Below, one piece after another: positions 44,257-54,728 of a stretch of DNA of 64,000 nucleotides. Each line of letters begins with the position of its first letter. Position 1 is the first letter of the stretch. The stretch lies in assembly GCA_021825925.1 (NCBI GenBank), contig JAKAFP010000002.1, positions 124,001 to 188,000 on the forward strand, read 5' to 3'. The position numbers and the translations under genes are program-made. The stretch comes from Chloroflexota bacterium (GTDB taxonomy: Bacteria; Chloroflexota; Anaerolineae; Anaerolineales; Anaerolineaceae). The notes beneath the pieces are model-generated. The model was not told the DNA's origin and ran no database searches. It worked only from the letters and a program-made list of their open reading frames with translations.

Positions 44257-45453
44257 ATGAAAGAGGTCATCTTTCTTGTTGATGATGAACCGAATGTACT
44301 TAACGCATTAACTCGCGAATTAAATGCCAGTCAATTCAATGACATTGTTACAGCCAGAGACGGCATTCAAGCCATTGAACTTTTAAGAGCGACCCCTGAT
44401 GTAGCTGTCATCATATCGGATTACCGTATGCCAGGTCTGGATGGTATTTCCTTTCTATTGGAAGCCCAACAGATATGTCCGGATGCCACCCGCATGATCC
44501 TTTCAGGGGTAGCCGATCTTGAAATGGCCACCAACGCCATCAACCTTGGACAAATATTCCGCTTGATGCTCAAGCCTTGCCCACCTGAGCTTTTTATCGC
44601 CTCGGTCAAAGCCGGCATTCGCCAATATGAATTGGTAACCAGCGAACGTGACCTTCTGCAAAATACACTTAAAGGCAGTATAAAAATCCTGACCGATCTG
44701 CTGGCTGCGATCAATCCAGATTCTTTTTCACAATCCACCCGTATCAGCGCCCTGACCCGCAAATTTGCCACATCTCTGGGTTTGATCAATGCCTGGGAGC
44801 TTGAATTAGCCGGCCTCCTTTGCCGGATCGGTTGTGTGACGGTTCCCCCTGAAGTACTTGAAACCTGGATGAAGGGGCGGATCTTGGATGATGGTCAACG
44901 TCGCATGATAGATTCAGTGGGTAAAATTGGTCACCATCTGCTGCGAAATATTCCCCGCCTTGAAAAAATCGCTGAGGGAATTCTCTACCAATCAACCCCC
45001 TTTCAACCTCTTGGACAGAATGCAAATCAAACACCTAGAGGTACAGATATCCCAATCATTGGCAGGATTTTAAAAATCGTCATTGATTATGATCGGTTCC
45101 TGACCATAGACCCAAACCCAAAAGCCGCATTATCCAGACTCGCCAGCCAGGCCAACGAATATGACCTTGACCTCTTAAAATCCTTTAGGGAATTGATCAT
45201 CAGTGAAGTTGAAGGTGAAAGAACTGGTGTTGCGAAGAAAGAGTCCGCGTTAACAGAAGTTGCAATAGATGACGTAAAAATCGGCATGGTCATCATGGGC
45301 AATGTCTTTGATAAAAAAGGACGTCTCTTGATCGGAAGCGGCACCCAGGTTACTGATATCATCAAGTTGAGATTGGAAAATTACAATAATATTTATGGTC
45401 TTGATCAAACCTTGTTAGTCAGAAAAATGGAATTATCAACTTCAAATAATTAA
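44257..45453 (+). CDS. REC protein with degenerate HD/HD-GYP-like domain
   Basis: A 398-residue response regulator. The receiver (about 3-120) has LVDDEPN, the acceptor D55 in IISDYRMPGLDG and Lys in LMLKPCP. Residues about 150-290 align by pattern with an HD-type domain, but the metal pair is C189-R190 (LLCRIGCVTVPPE) where HD-GYP enzymes have H-D followed by IGK. It is therefore unlikely to cut c-di-GMP. The C-terminal 70 residues (VAIDDVKIGMVIMGNVFDKKG) resemble a module often found with HD-GYP proteins. A pure ribosome site (AAGGAGGGA) precedes the ATG. It is the last gene of the signalling operon. Confidence 0.85.
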   Translation: MKEVIFLVDDEPNVLNALTRELNASQFNDIVTARDGIQAIELLRATPDVAVIISDYRMPGLDGISFLLEAQQICPDATRMILSGVADLEMATNAINLGQIFRLMLKPCPPELFIASVKAGIRQYELVTSERDLLQNTLKGSIKILTDLLAAINPDSFSQSTRISALTRKFATSLGLINAWELELAGLLCRIGCVTVPPEVLETWMKGRILDDGQRRMIDSVGKIGHHLLRNIPRLEKIAEGILYQSTPFQPLGQNANQTPRGTDIPIIGRILKIVIDYDRFLTIDPNPKAALSRLASQANEYDLDLLKSFRELIISEVEGERTGVAKKESALTEVAIDDVKIGMVIMGNVFDKKGRLLIGSGTQVTDIIKLRLENYNNIYGLDQTLLVRKMELSTSNN

Positions 45454-45491
45454 TATTTAATGAAAATAATCTTAAAAAATGGTGTAAATGC

Positions 45492-45520
45492 TTGACATTT
45501 GCCGTATAGGGTTGTATAAA
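45492..45520 (+). promoter_or_regulatory. Promoter of the ilv-leu operon
   Basis: TTGACA (45492-45497) and TATAAA (45515-45520) are separated by exactly 17 nt. The predicted transcript start is near 45527, about 62 nt before the leader peptide ATG. Confidence 0.8.
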
Positions 45521-45588
45521 CAAGTAATTAATTTTATAGAGTATCTAAAAAGGAACTTTTCGAGCATTTTTCGGATAAAAATAAACTC

Positions 45589-45693
45589 ATGAACTTTTTT
45601 GCCTCCCTCGTCCTTATTAGCATTATTTTGGTTCTCGTCCTTATTGAGAGCCAAATTACGGTTGGATGGAAGAGGGAAGGTGTAAAAGCATAA
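45589..45693 (+). CDS. ilv-leu leader peptide (attenuator)
   Basis: A 34-residue peptide not otherwise annotated. Residues 7-19 read LVLISIILVLVLI, with 12 of 13 being Leu (5), Ile (4) or Val (3). Such a run is the mark of leader peptides like that of E. coli ilvGMEDA, where lack of any one charged branched-chain tRNA stalls the ribosome. The ATG is the only in-frame AUG after the upstream stop. The ribosome site is weak (GGAT about 12 nt upstream). The 12-nt codon block CTCGTCCTTATT occurs twice, 27 nt apart. The peptide itself is probably not kept. Confidence 0.8.
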   Translation: MNFFASLVLISIILVLVLIESQITVGWKREGVKA

Positions 45694-45718
45694 AACACCA
45701 AGCAACATGAAAAACCAA

Positions 45719-45749
45719 AACCACCCAATCAGATCGGGTGGTTTTTTTT
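45719..45749 (+). terminator. Attenuator terminator upstream of ilvD
   Basis: Stem AACCACCC/GGGTGGTT (45719-45726 with 45736-45743) with a 9-nt loop is followed by a run of eight or more T. Its position before the first gene of the operon, after a leader peptide, means it works as an attenuator rather than an end-of-gene stop. Confidence 0.85.
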
Positions 45750-45778
45750 ATTCTTTTTCATAAAACGGAGGCTTCATC

Positions 45779-47446
45779 GTGCGCTCAGACAAGATCAAAC
45801 TAGGATTCGAACGTTCTCCCCACCGGGCTTTGTTAAAAGCAACCGGCGTTACTGACGCCGATATGAACAAACCCTTCATTGCCATCGTCAATTCCTACGT
45901 GGATGTTGTTCCTGGACATGTACACTTGCAAGCCTTCGGTAAGATCATTAAAGATGCCGTCCGTGCTGCAGGTGGAGTGCCTTTCGAATTCAATACCATT
46001 GCCGTGGATGATGGCATCGCCATGGGACATCAGGGTATGAAATACTCGCTGCCCTCACGTGAACTGATCGCTGACAGTGTAGAGACCATGCTCGAGGCAC
46101 ACCAATTCGATGGCATGGTGTGTATTCCAAACTGCGACAAGATCGTTCCGGGGATGTTAATGGCTGCCATGCGCGTCAACATCCCCGCAATTTTTGTTTC
46201 AGGCGGCCCAATGCCCGCCGGCCGCACCCCTGATGGCGAAGCCGTTGACCTGATCTCAGTTTTTGAAGGGGTCGGCGCCTACCAGACTGGAAAAATTGAC
46301 CTGCAGCGTTTGAAAATGCTCGAAGATCTGGCCTGCCCCGCATGCGGATCATGCTCTGGCATGTTTACCGCAAACAGCATGAACTGCCTGATGGAAGCTT
46401 TAGGCCTGGCACTGCCCTACAACGGGTCTGCTTTAGCCCTCACCCCAGAACGTGACTCCATTGCTCAAAAAGCGGCGGGCTTGATCATGACCCTGGTTGA
46501 AAAGAACATCACCCCCCGCCAGATCGTTACCGCCGAAGCTTTCGACGATGCTTTTGCTTTGGACATGGCCATGGGTGGTTCTTCCAATACCGTTTTGCAT
46601 GCACTAGCGATCGCCAATGAAGCCGGAGTGGATTATTCACTCGAACGCATCAGCAAGGTCGCGGATCGCATCCCTTACCTGTGCAAGGTCAGCCCGGCTG
46701 GTAAATGGCACATGGAAGATGTTCACCGCGCCGGCGGCATCCCTGCTATCCTCGCTGAGCTGCAAAACAATGCCCACTGCCTGCACACCGACCGCATCAC
46801 CGTAACCGGTGAATCCTTTGGTAAAAGCTTTGCCAATGCAAAGATCCTCGATCCTGAAGTAATCCATCCTTACGCTCAAGCCTATTCCCCTCGCGGTGGC
46901 CTATCCGTTCTCTTCGGCAACCTGGCCCCCAATGGCGCAGTGGTAAAAACCGGCGGTGTCAGCGAGAACATGAAAAAATTCAGCGGACCCGCCCGCATCT
47001 ATGATTCACAAGATGCTGCCCTGGCAGGCATCATGGCCGGTGAAGTCAAAGCCGGTGAAGTGGTCGTCATCCGTTACGAAGGTCCCAAGGGCGGCCCCGG
47101 TATGCAAGAAATGCTCTCTCCCACCAGCGCACTGATGGGCATGGGTTTGGGCGACAAGGTTGCTCTGATCACCGATGGCCGATTCTCCGGTGGTACCCGC
47201 GGGGCCTGCATCGGACACGTTTCACCTGAAGCCGCTGCACGCGGCCCCATCGCGGCATTGCAAGCCGGTGACATGATCGAACTCGATATTGAAGCAAGAG
47301 TTTTGAATGTCAAACTGGATGACGCCACCATAAAATCCCGTCTGGCAGCATTGCCCGAATTTCAAACGACCATTCAAAGCCGTTGGCTGAGACGATATTC
47401 CAGCATGGTCACCAGCGCCGATACTGGTGCTGTGCTGCGCTACTAA
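45779..47446 (+). CDS. ilvD: Dihydroxy-acid dehydratase
   Basis: A 555-residue Fe-S enzyme that dehydrates 2,3-dihydroxy-isovalerate and -methylvalerate, the third common step to Val and Ile. Cluster motifs are [12 protein letters not shown] near residue 118 and [17 protein letters not shown] near 188. The substrate motif [15 protein letters not shown] near 264 and the C-terminal GRFSGGTRG near 463 are present. The start is GTG 45779, 7 nt after GGAGG. It is first in the eleven-gene ilv-leu operon and lies just past the attenuator. Confidence 0.96.
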   Translation: MRSDKIKLGFERSPHRALLKATGVTDADMNKPFIAIVNSYVDVVPGHVHLQAFGKIIKDAVRAAGGVPFEFNTIAVDDGIAMGHQGMKYSLPSRELIADSVETMLEAHQFDGMVCIPNCDKIVPGMLMAAMRVNIPAIFVSGGPMPAGRTPDGEAVDLISVFEGVGAYQTGKIDLQRLKMLEDLACPACGSCSGMFTANSMNCLMEALGLALPYNGSALALTPERDSIAQKAAGLIMTLVEKNITPRQIVTAEAFDDAFALDMAMGGSSNTVLHALAIANEAGVDYSLERISKVADRIPYLCKVSPAGKWHMEDVHRAGGIPAILAELQNNAHCLHTDRITVTGESFGKSFANAKILDPEVIHPYAQAYSPRGGLSVLFGNLAPNGAVVKTGGVSENMKKFSGPARIYDSQDAALAGIMAGEVKAGEVVVIRYEGPKGGPGMQEMLSPTSALMGMGLGDKVALITDGRFSGGTRGACIGHVSPEAAARGPIAALQAGDMIELDIEARVLNVKLDDATIKSRLAALPEFQTTIQSRWLRRYSSMVTSADTGAVLRY

Positions 47447-47480
47447 GCAACTTTTTATTTGGAATTATTTTGGAGGAATG

Positions 47481-49187
47481 ATGAAGAAGACTGGTGCACA
47501 GATTTTTTGGGAATGTTTGGAACGTGAAGGGGTTGAGGTAATCTTTGGTTATCCCGGTGGGGCCACCCTGCCGATCTATGATGCTCTGGTCACCAGCAAA
47601 ATTCATCATGTCCTCGTTCGCCATGAACAGGGAGCCTCGCATATGGCGGATGGATACGCACGAGCCTCAGGCCGCGTGGGTGTTGCCCTGGCCACTTCTG
47701 GCCCTGGGGCCACCAATCTGATCACCGGCATCGCCACCGCTTTGATGGATTCTTCTCCCGTTGTCTTCATTACCGGTCAGGTTTCAAGCCCCTTGATCGG
47801 ATACGATGCCTTCCAGGAAACAGACGTGACCGGCATCACCCTGCCCATCACCAAACACAACTATCTGATCACAAATGTCAATGATATTGCCCCCACCATC
47901 CGTGAAGCTTTCTTCCTGGCAAAATCCGGTCGGCCTGGCCCTGTCTTGATTGACATCACCAAAGATGCCCAACAGGCCACGATTGACTGGGAATATAACG
48001 ACAAACCTGCCCATTTACCGGGTTACCGCCCAGATTTTCGGCCTGCCAATTCAGAATTCGATCGGGCCATAGAATTGATCCAAAATGCCCAAAAACCTGT
48101 CATTCTGGCAGGTCACGGTATATTGATCAGCGGCGCCATGGATGAAGTGTTGGAATTTGCAGAAAGAACTCAAACCCCGGTAGCCGACACCTTATTGGGC
48201 TTGGGCGCTTTCCCCGGCTCTCACTCACTTTCTTTGGGCATGATGGGCATGCATGGAGAAGCCTGGGTCAATAAAGCCATTCAAGAAGCTGATCTTTTAC
48301 TGGCTTTTGGGATGCGTTTCGATGACCGCGTAACCGGCAAGGTCAGCCACTATGCACCCAAGGCTAAAAAGATCCATATTGAGATTGACCCTTCCGAGGT
48401 CAACAAAAACGTCCAGGTGGATATTGCCTTGGTCGGTGATCTAAAAGAAACCCTGCAAAAGTTACTGCCCTCCATTACCACAGCTGATCACTCCGCGTGG
48501 CTTGAAGAGATCAATACACTAAGAGGTCACAGTGCCGTTCGTGACATCAAGAATCTGCCCGATAACGGTCATTTATACGCCGCCCATGTGATCAATGCGT
48601 TATGGCAGGTCACCAAGGGTGAGGCAATCATCGTCTCTGATGTCGGTCAAAACCAGATGTGGACGGCCCAATATTACAAACACGACCGCCCCAATACCTC
48701 CATCACCTCAGGCGGATTGGGCACCATGGGTTTTGGTCTGCCCGGTGGCATCGGCGCCAAATTCGCCAAACCCGACCAGGAAGTCTGGGTCATCGCTGGA
48801 GACGGCGGCATTCAAATGACACAGGCGGAACTATCAACCATCGCCCAGGAAGGCATCAAGGTTAATATCGCCATTTTAAACAACGGTTACCTCGGCATGG
48901 TGCGGCAGTGGCAGGAGTTTTTCTACGACAAACGTTATTCCGCCACCCCCATGAAGGGACCGGATTTGGTAAAGATCGCTGAAGCCCACGGATTAACAGG
49001 CTTACGAGTAACCAGCCGTGACCAGGTTGTGGACGCAATTGAAGCTGCCCGCAAGAACCCAGGAACTGTTTTGATTGATTTCAAGGTTGAAAAAGAAGAC
49101 AGTGTTTACCCCATGGTACCAACCGGCGCAGCCATTGATGCCATGATCCGCCGCCCCCTGCCTGAGTCAGTGGTCCAGGAATCTTAG
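47481..49187 (+). CDS. ilvB: Acetolactate synthase, large subunit
   Basis: A 568-residue ThDP enzyme that joins two pyruvates, or pyruvate and 2-oxobutyrate, at the first common step of the pathway. The catalytic Glu lies in VRHEQGASHMADGYARA, followed by SGPGATNLITG. The ThDP/Mg motif is GDGGIQMTQAEL...NNGYLGMVRQWQ. Start: two ATGs (47478 and 47481) follow GGAGG; I choose 47481 because it gives the same 4-nt gap as in ilvN. The frame upstream to 47427 has no ribosome site. It is followed by its small subunit ilvN 32 nt later. Confidence 0.95.
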   Translation: MKKTGAQIFWECLEREGVEVIFGYPGGATLPIYDALVTSKIHHVLVRHEQGASHMADGYARASGRVGVALATSGPGATNLITGIATALMDSSPVVFITGQVSSPLIGYDAFQETDVTGITLPITKHNYLITNVNDIAPTIREAFFLAKSGRPGPVLIDITKDAQQATIDWEYNDKPAHLPGYRPDFRPANSEFDRAIELIQNAQKPVILAGHGILISGAMDEVLEFAERTQTPVADTLLGLGAFPGSHSLSLGMMGMHGEAWVNKAIQEADLLLAFGMRFDDRVTGKVSHYAPKAKKIHIEIDPSEVNKNVQVDIALVGDLKETLQKLLPSITTADHSAWLEEINTLRGHSAVRDIKNLPDNGHLYAAHVINALWQVTKGEAIIVSDVGQNQMWTAQYYKHDRPNTSITSGGLGTMGFGLPGGIGAKFAKPDQEVWVIAGDGGIQMTQAELSTIAQEGIKVNIAILNNGYLGMVRQWQEFFYDKRYSATPMKGPDLVKIAEAHGLTGLRVTSRDQVVDAIEAARKNPGTVLIDFKVEKEDSVYPMVPTGAAIDAMIRRPLPESVVQES

Positions 49188-49219
49188 TTGCTTGTTATTG
49201 ATCGAATTTTGGAGGAATC

Positions 49220-49762
49220 ATGCGTCATACATTTGTAGCTTTAGTAGAAGATAAACCGGGTGTGCTGAACAGAGTGGTCTCTGTCTTTCGAAGACGAACA
49301 TTCAACATCGAATCGCTGACCGTCGGGCGCACCCATCAGGAAGGCATTTCGCGTATCACCATCGTGGTGGATAGTGACAAGACCGACGTCGAGCGAATCA
49401 TGCCCTACATGTACAAACTGATCAACGTCTTACAGGTCGAAGACCTCACCTACCAGCCGCACGTCAACCGCGACCTGGCCATGGTCAAGATCACTGCCAC
49501 CCCCGAGAACCGGGCAGCCATCATGCAGTTGGCCGAAGTCTTCCGCGCCCGTGTGGTGGACGTAACCAACAATTCTCTGATCATAGAGATCACTGGTGAT
49601 GAAGAGAAAATTGATGGTTTTGTGGATGTGCTGCGTCCTTACGGCATCATCGAAATGGTCCGCACCGGCATCATCGCCATGGAACGTGGCTCCTCAACCC
49701 TGATCAACAACATGGTTGAAAATCAAAATTATGAACTTCCCATCGAATACAAGATGGCTTAA
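49220..49762 (+). CDS. ilvN: Acetolactate synthase, small (regulatory) subunit
   Basis: A 180-residue regulator of acetolactate synthase. The N-terminal ACT domain (FVALVEDKPGVLNRVVSVFRRR, residues 4-25) binds valine for feedback control, and the C-terminal domain (about 80-165) completes the regulatory fold. GGAGG lies 4 nt before the ATG. It follows ilvB, its usual partner. Confidence 0.95.
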   Translation: MRHTFVALVEDKPGVLNRVVSVFRRRTFNIESLTVGRTHQEGISRITIVVDSDKTDVERIMPYMYKLINVLQVEDLTYQPHVNRDLAMVKITATPENRAAIMQLAEVFRARVVDVTNNSLIIEITGDEEKIDGFVDVLRPYGIIEMVRTGIIAMERGSSTLINNMVENQNYELPIEYKMA

Positions 49763-49800
49763 CGAAATTATTCTACATTACACAAACAAGGAGAAAAAAA

Positions 49801-50857
49801 ATGGCAAAGATCAATTTTGGTGGTGTTATCGAAGATGTGGTTACCCGTGAAGAGTTCCCCCTTTCACGTGCCCAGGAAGTCTTGAAGAATGAAGTCGTAG
49901 CAGTATTAGGTTACGGTGTACAGGGACCTGCCCAATCCCTTAACATGCGCGACAACGGCATCAACGTAATCATCGGCCAGAGAGAGAATCTGCCCGAATG
50001 GGATAAAGCCATCAAAGACGGCTGGGTTCCTGGAAAAACCCTCTTCTCACTCGAAGAAGCCACCAAACGCGGAACCATCATCCAATTTTTGGTCTCAGAC
50101 GCCGCCCAGAAAATGATCTGGCCGACCGTCAAACCCTACATCAATGAAGGCGATGCCATCTACTTCTCACACGGTTTCAGCATCGTCTATGCCGATCAAA
50201 CCGGCGTTGTTGCACCCAAAAACGTGGATGTCATCCTCGTCGCCCCCAAAGGTTCTGGCACCAGTGTACGCCGCAATTTCCTGGATGGTTCAGGTATTAA
50301 TAGCAGCTATGCAGTACATCAGGATTACACCGGTCGCGCCACCGAACGTACCATGGCCGTCGGCATTGCCGTGGGGTCCGGTTATCTCTTCCCGACCACC
50401 TTTGAGCAGGAAGTCTACAGCGACCTGACCGGCGAACGCGGCGTCTTGATGGGATGCCTGGCCGGCGTGATGGAAGCCCAATACGAAACCCTGCGCAAGT
50501 ACGGACACTCCCCCAGTGAAGCTTTCAACGAAACCGTTGAAGAACTCACCCAGAGTCTCATCCGTCTTGTGGCAGAAAACGGCATGGACTGGATGTATGC
50601 CAACTGCTCAACCACTGCTCAACGCGGTGCCCTGGATTGGCGCCCTGAATTCAAAAAAGCCACCCTGCCTGTGTTTGAAAGACTCTATAACAGTGTCAAG
50701 ACCGGCGAAGAAACCCGCATCACCATTGAAGCCAACAGCAAGCCTGATTATCAGGTGAAATTATCTGCAGAACTGAAAGAGATCCACGATTCAGAAATGT
50801 GGCAGACCGGCGCCACCGTCAGGTCGCTGCGCCCTGAAAACTGGGGTAAGGTCAACC

Positions 50858-50865
<8 letters not shown>
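49801..50865 (+). CDS. ilvC: Ketol-acid reductoisomerase
   Basis: A 354-residue NAD(P)H enzyme for the second common step (isomerisation then reduction of acetolactate). The cofactor motif is [18 protein letters not shown] near residue 36; Bacillus-type enzymes have GYGSQGHAHALNL, so S to V and H to P/Q changes give an unusual version. Conserved metal ligands lie in [22 protein letters not shown], and it ends [11 protein letters not shown], closer to the variant found in eukaryotes and Bacteroidota. SD AAGGAG precedes the ATG. The next gene, leuA, overlaps by 8 nt. Confidence 0.94.
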
Positions 50866-52480
<1,615 letters not shown>

Positions 52481-52506
52481 CTATTCATGAAGTAAGGAGA
52501 ATTATT

Positions 52507-52695
52507 ATGAAACCTGCACAATACTCCCAAATCCCTCAGACCGAGAGACCCATGGAAACCTTCCCACAGCCACGCACCATCCCCGAAGCCTGGGATATGT
52601 CCAACATGTTCACCTCCGATGAAGCCGGTTTTGACCTCAACGACACTGCCAAACCCACTGAAGAAACCGGAAGTGAAAAATGGGAAGCCCATTAA
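52507..52695 (+). CDS. Small acidic Pro-rich protein between leuA and leuC
   Basis: A 62-residue protein with a good ribosome site (TAAGGAGAATT before ATG 52507). It is rich in Pro, Glu and Thr ([20 protein letters not shown]) and lacks a membrane segment or Cys. Its last 16 nt overlap leuC, so its translation is probably coupled to leuC. It may be a small pathway protein or exist mainly to control leuC translation. I do not recognise a family. Confidence 0.6.
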   Translation: MKPAQYSQIPQTERPMETFPQPRTIPEAWDMSNMFTSDEAGFDLNDTAKPTEETGSEKWEAH

Positions 52696-54113
52696 CCCTT
52701 TTTCAGAAAGTCTGGAACGAACATTTAGTCACTCAACAGCCAGGCGCGCCAGGGATCTTGTATATTGACTTGCACCTGGTCCATGAAGTGACTTCCCCCC
52801 AGGCTTTCTCCAGTCTGCGCTCGCGTGGACTGGTCGTCCGCCGGCCAGACCGAACCATCGCCACCGTGGATCACGGCGTACCCACTCTGCCCTCCAAAGA
52901 TGGCACGGTTGAAGGTCGCCTGGCCTGGGCGGATGATCTCTGCCGCAAACAGATCGCGCAGCTTGAAGACAACGCCAAGACCTTTGGCATCCGCGCCTTT
53001 GGCCCCTCAAGTTCGAACAACGGCATCGTACACGTCATTGCCCCTGAATTGGGATTCACCCAGCCTGGCATGACTATCGTGTGCGGTGACAGCCATACCT
53101 CCACCCACGGCGCTTTCGGAGCACTGGCTTTTGGCATCGGCACCAGCGAAGTTGAGCATGTTTTAGCTTCTCAATGCCTCTTGCAGCACCAGCCTAAAAC
53201 CATGAAAGTGCGCATCGAAGGCAAACTTGCCAAAGGTGTGACTGCCAAGGATATCATCCTGGCGTTGATCGCCAAGATCGGTGTCGGCGGCGGCATCGGT
53301 TATGTGCTGGAATACTGTGGTTCTGCCATCCGTGCCTTGAGCATGGAAGAACGCATGACCATCTGCAACATGTCCATTGAAGCAGGTGCACGCGCCGGCA
53401 TGATCGCCCCGGATGAAGTCACCTACGACTACATCAAAGGCCGTGAATTCGCCCCCAAGGGTGCCGAATGGGATAAAGCCCTGGCCTATTGGAAGAGCCT
53501 TCCCACCGACGCAGGCGCCACTTATGACCGCAGTGTCACTCTGGATGCCGCCAGCCTGGAACCCATGGTCACCTTCGGTACCAATCCAGGTATGGGTATT
53601 CCTGTGAATGGCAGGATCCCCACCACAGCCGCTTTTACCGACGAAAGTCAGAAAACCGGACTCGAGAAATCCCTGACCTACATGGGATTGGATGCAGGCA
53701 GTTCACTTTTGGGACACCCCATCAATGTGGTCTTCATCGGCAGCTGCACCAATGGCCGCCTTTCCGACCTGCAGGAAGCCGCCAGCATCATGCGCGGACG
53801 CAAGGTCGCTGCCGGAGTGCGCGCCCTGGTGGTACCAGGTTCACAACAAGTCAAACGCCAGGCTGAAGCCCAAGGTCTCGACAAGGTTTTCAAAGAAGCC
53901 GGCGCCGAATGGCGTGAAGCTGGCTGCAGCATGTGCATTGCCATGAACGGCGACCAAATCGCCCCCGGCGAATACGCGGTCAGTACCAGCAATCGCAACT
54001 TTGAAGGCCGTCAAGGCAAGGGCGGACGCACCTTTTTGGCCAGTCCGCTGACTGCCGCCGCTGCCGCCGTTACCGGTTGTGTCACCGACGTCCGCACTTT
54101 GATGGAAAGCTGA
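52680..54113 (+). CDS. leuC: 3-isopropylmalate dehydratase, large subunit
   Basis: A 477-residue aconitase-family subunit. Start is the ATG 52680 ([17 protein letters not shown]), matching the family N-terminus. Cluster cysteines sit in [13 protein letters not shown] and [13 protein letters not shown], where the CxxC binds the 4Fe-4S cluster that does the isomerisation. The sequence [12 protein letters not shown] ends the active site. With LeuD it turns 2- into 3-isopropylmalate and, on the isoleucine side, acts on citramalate. Confidence 0.95.
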   Translation: MGSPLTLFQKVWNEHLVTQQPGAPGILYIDLHLVHEVTSPQAFSSLRSRGLVVRRPDRTIATVDHGVPTLPSKDGTVEGRLAWADDLCRKQIAQLEDNAKTFGIRAFGPSSSNNGIVHVIAPELGFTQPGMTIVCGDSHTSTHGAFGALAFGIGTSEVEHVLASQCLLQHQPKTMKVRIEGKLAKGVTAKDIILALIAKIGVGGGIGYVLEYCGSAIRALSMEERMTICNMSIEAGARAGMIAPDEVTYDYIKGREFAPKGAEWDKALAYWKSLPTDAGATYDRSVTLDAASLEPMVTFGTNPGMGIPVNGRIPTTAAFTDESQKTGLEKSLTYMGLDAGSSLLGHPINVVFIGSCTNGRLSDLQEAASIMRGRKVAAGVRALVVPGSQQVKRQAEAQGLDKVFKEAGAEWREAGCSMCIAMNGDQIAPGEYAVSTSNRNFEGRQGKGGRTFLASPLTAAAAAVTGCVTDVRTLMES

Positions 54114-54125
54114 AAGGGAATCACC

Positions 54126-54728
54126 ATGGAACCTATCAAAACGATCACCTCACGTGCCATATCCCTTCCCCTGGATGACATTGACACCGATCAGATCATC
54201 CCCGCGCGCTTTCTCAAAGTGACCGACAAGGCCGGCCTGGCTGCCAACCTGTTTTCAGACTGGCGCTACAACGCGGATGGTTCGCCCAAGCCCGAGTTCC
54301 TGCTCAACCAACCGGCTGCTCAGGGTGCGCGCATTTTGTTTACCGGCAACAACTTTGGCTGTGGATCCTCCCGCGAACATGCTCCCTGGGCTCTAACCGG
54401 TTTTGGTTTTAATGCAGTCGTGGCCTTATCTTTTGGTGATATTTTCCGAAATAATTCGCTCAAAAACGGTTTACTGCCCATCCAGGTGGATGCTGGCACA
54501 CACGAGCGCTTGAAAGACCTGCTGGACGAAATTCCGCGCGCCGAGTGGACCATTGACCTCGAAGCCCAAACGCTAAATACGCCTGACGGCGAAAGCGTTC
54601 ACTTTGAAATTGATGCCTTTTCCAAGACCTGCCTGGTTCAAGGCAATGATGAACTGGGTTACCTGCTGTCTTTTAGCGACCAGGTCAAGGCTTATGAAGT
54701 TTCGCACCATAAACAGGTGGCAACATGA
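54126..54728 (+). CDS. leuD: 3-isopropylmalate dehydratase, small subunit
   Basis: A 200-residue swivel-domain partner of LeuC. Motifs are DDIDTDQIIPARFLK near residue 17 and GNNFGCGSSREHAPWAL near 75. Length fits the larger bacterial type. It begins 12 nt after leuC, with AAAGGGAA upstream, and its stop overlaps the cimA start (ATGA, 54725-54728). Confidence 0.95.
   Translation: MEPIKTITSRAISLPLDDIDTDQIIPARFLKVTDKAGLAANLFSDWRYNADGSPKPEFLLNQPAAQGARILFTGNNFGCGSSREHAPWALTGFGFNAVVALSFGDIFRNNSLKNGLLPIQVDAGTHERLKDLLDEIPRAEWTIDLEAQTLNTPDGESVHFEIDAFSKTCLVQGNDELGYLLSFSDQVKAYEVSHHKQVAT

Larger units (their letters stand above)
45454..45778 (+). promoter_or_regulatory. ilv-leu operon leader region: attenuator
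   Basis: This gap contains, in order, a near-consensus promoter, a leader peptide rich in Leu/Ile/Val, several competing hairpins and an intrinsic terminator that ends about 30 nt before ilvD. There is no T-box motif. Candidate pairings are 45602-45613 with 45668-45680 (11 pairs, one bulge, one mismatch), 45627-45636 with 45646-45655 (10 pairs, one G-U), and an antiterminator 45660-45669 with 45721-45730 (9 of 10 pairs). The antiterminator covers the left arm of the terminator. A ribosome stalled on the Leu/Ile/Val codons would leave 45660-45669 free, so the terminator would not form. Folding was done by eye. Confidence 0.8.

Noticed and set aside
45454-45778. T-box riboswitch before ilvD
   Set aside because: T-boxes regulate ilv and leu operons in Firmicutes, but I find no TGGNACC-type T-box bulge or stem I layout. 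The Leu/Ile/Val-rich peptide explains the region better.
47427-47480. Longer ilvB start and upstream Cys-containing extension
   Set aside because: The extension overlaps the ilvD stop and has no ribosome site, while GGAGG sits just before 47478/47481.
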